Positions 7,851 through 7,969 of a stretch of 7,969 bases of DNA are shown piece by piece. The translations under genes and the position numbers were made by a program. The DNA is taken from contig VGKN01000061.1 in NCBI GenBank assembly GCA_016867055.1, positions 1 to 7,969 on the forward strand. Direction: 5' to 3'. The stretch's first letter is position 1, and each line of letters opens with the position of its first letter. The stretch comes from Candidatus Omnitrophota bacterium. GTDB taxonomy: Bacteria; Omnitrophota; Koll11; VGKN01. Below the pieces are notes generated by a model. That model saw only the letters and a program-made list of their open reading frames with translations, was not told the origin of the DNA and did no database searches.

Positions 7851-7969
7851 TAACGATACCCGTTTCGTTAGGCGTCTTGGGTTACGTCTTAAACCTTATT
7901 AACCGAACAATGTATCCATAATACGATACGGGCTTCCTTACCGCAACCGAAAGACATAACATAATATGT
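7851..7969. other. CpG-rich non-coding tail with short direct and inverted repeats
   Basis: No ORF of credible length is present on either strand; the longest ATG frame here (7838-7921) would give 27 residues without similarity I recognise. The tract has about ten CG dinucleotides in roughly 100 bases, much denser than its surroundings. ACGATAC occurs at 7853-7859 and 7923-7929. CCCGTTTCGT (7859-7868) is complementary, with one mismatch, to ACGATACGGG (7923-7932). TAACGA/TCGTTA (7851-7856, 7865-7870) forms a 6-bp stem. It may be part of a structured RNA, a repeat element or a neighbouring gene's flank; the sequence alone does not decide. Confidence 0.4.

Noticed and set aside
7838..7921. Small ORF of 27 codons starting MKVGVTIPVSLG, with possible SD-like purines inside it.
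   Set aside because: Very short, no ribosome site placed before the ATG, no recognisable family; the purine-rich stretch lies after the start.
7889..7969. Minus-strand frame open from the right edge to TAA at 7891-7889, possibly the C-terminus of a neighbouring gene.
   Set aside because: Only 26 codons, and a second frame on the same strand is equally open; nothing recognisable, so it cannot be called without more sequence.

Overview
The window looks like the chromosome of an uncultured, low-GC, diderm-type bacterium. The DNA is AT-rich and genes are packed with gaps of 0 to 44 bases. The gene families are bacterial: acetyl-CoA carboxylase alpha subunit, a YkuD L,D-transpeptidase, a DUF212/divergent-PAP2 protein and ComM/YifB. 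A TPR-LysM-YkuD protein and a membrane protein with a TPR tail resembling TMTC O-mannosyltransferases are reminiscent of candidate phyla such as Omnitrophota. That placement is inference from gene style only; there is no phylogenetic marker such as rRNA here.

Layout. Positions 1-4187 hold five genes on the minus strand, read from right to left: a DUF212 membrane protein (4187-3732), an L,D-transpeptidase (3731-2805), accA (2789-1824), a small membrane-anchored BamE/SmpA-like protein (1779-1486) and a transglutaminase-like protein (1486 to beyond the left edge). Stops and starts abut or nearly abut (TAAATG at one junction, TGATG at another), so this is very probably one operon. Its theme appears to be the cell envelope: peptidoglycan cross-linking, fatty-acid supply and anchored proteins. 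Positions 4188-4266 are a short divergent promoter region with overlapping promoter-like elements for both strands. On the plus strand follow comM/yifB (4267-5799), a AAA+ ATPase of the Mg-chelatase-like family, and then a 637-residue polytopic membrane protein with six C-terminal TPRs (5839-7752).

The last 217 bases (7753-7969) hold no convincing gene. They begin with a tandem 10-bp repeat overlapping the stop codon and a perfect 13-bp hairpin, continue through an AT-rich stretch with a TATAAT box, and end in a CpG-rich tract with short direct and inverted repeats. That tail is the part least explained by ordinary annotation.

Most of the window is ordinary housekeeping and envelope biology. 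No clear new defence system, CRISPR array, tRNA, rRNA or transposase is visible. The best leads are the 3' intergenic element, the TMTC-like putative glycosyltransferase and the conserved-looking envelope operon containing accA.
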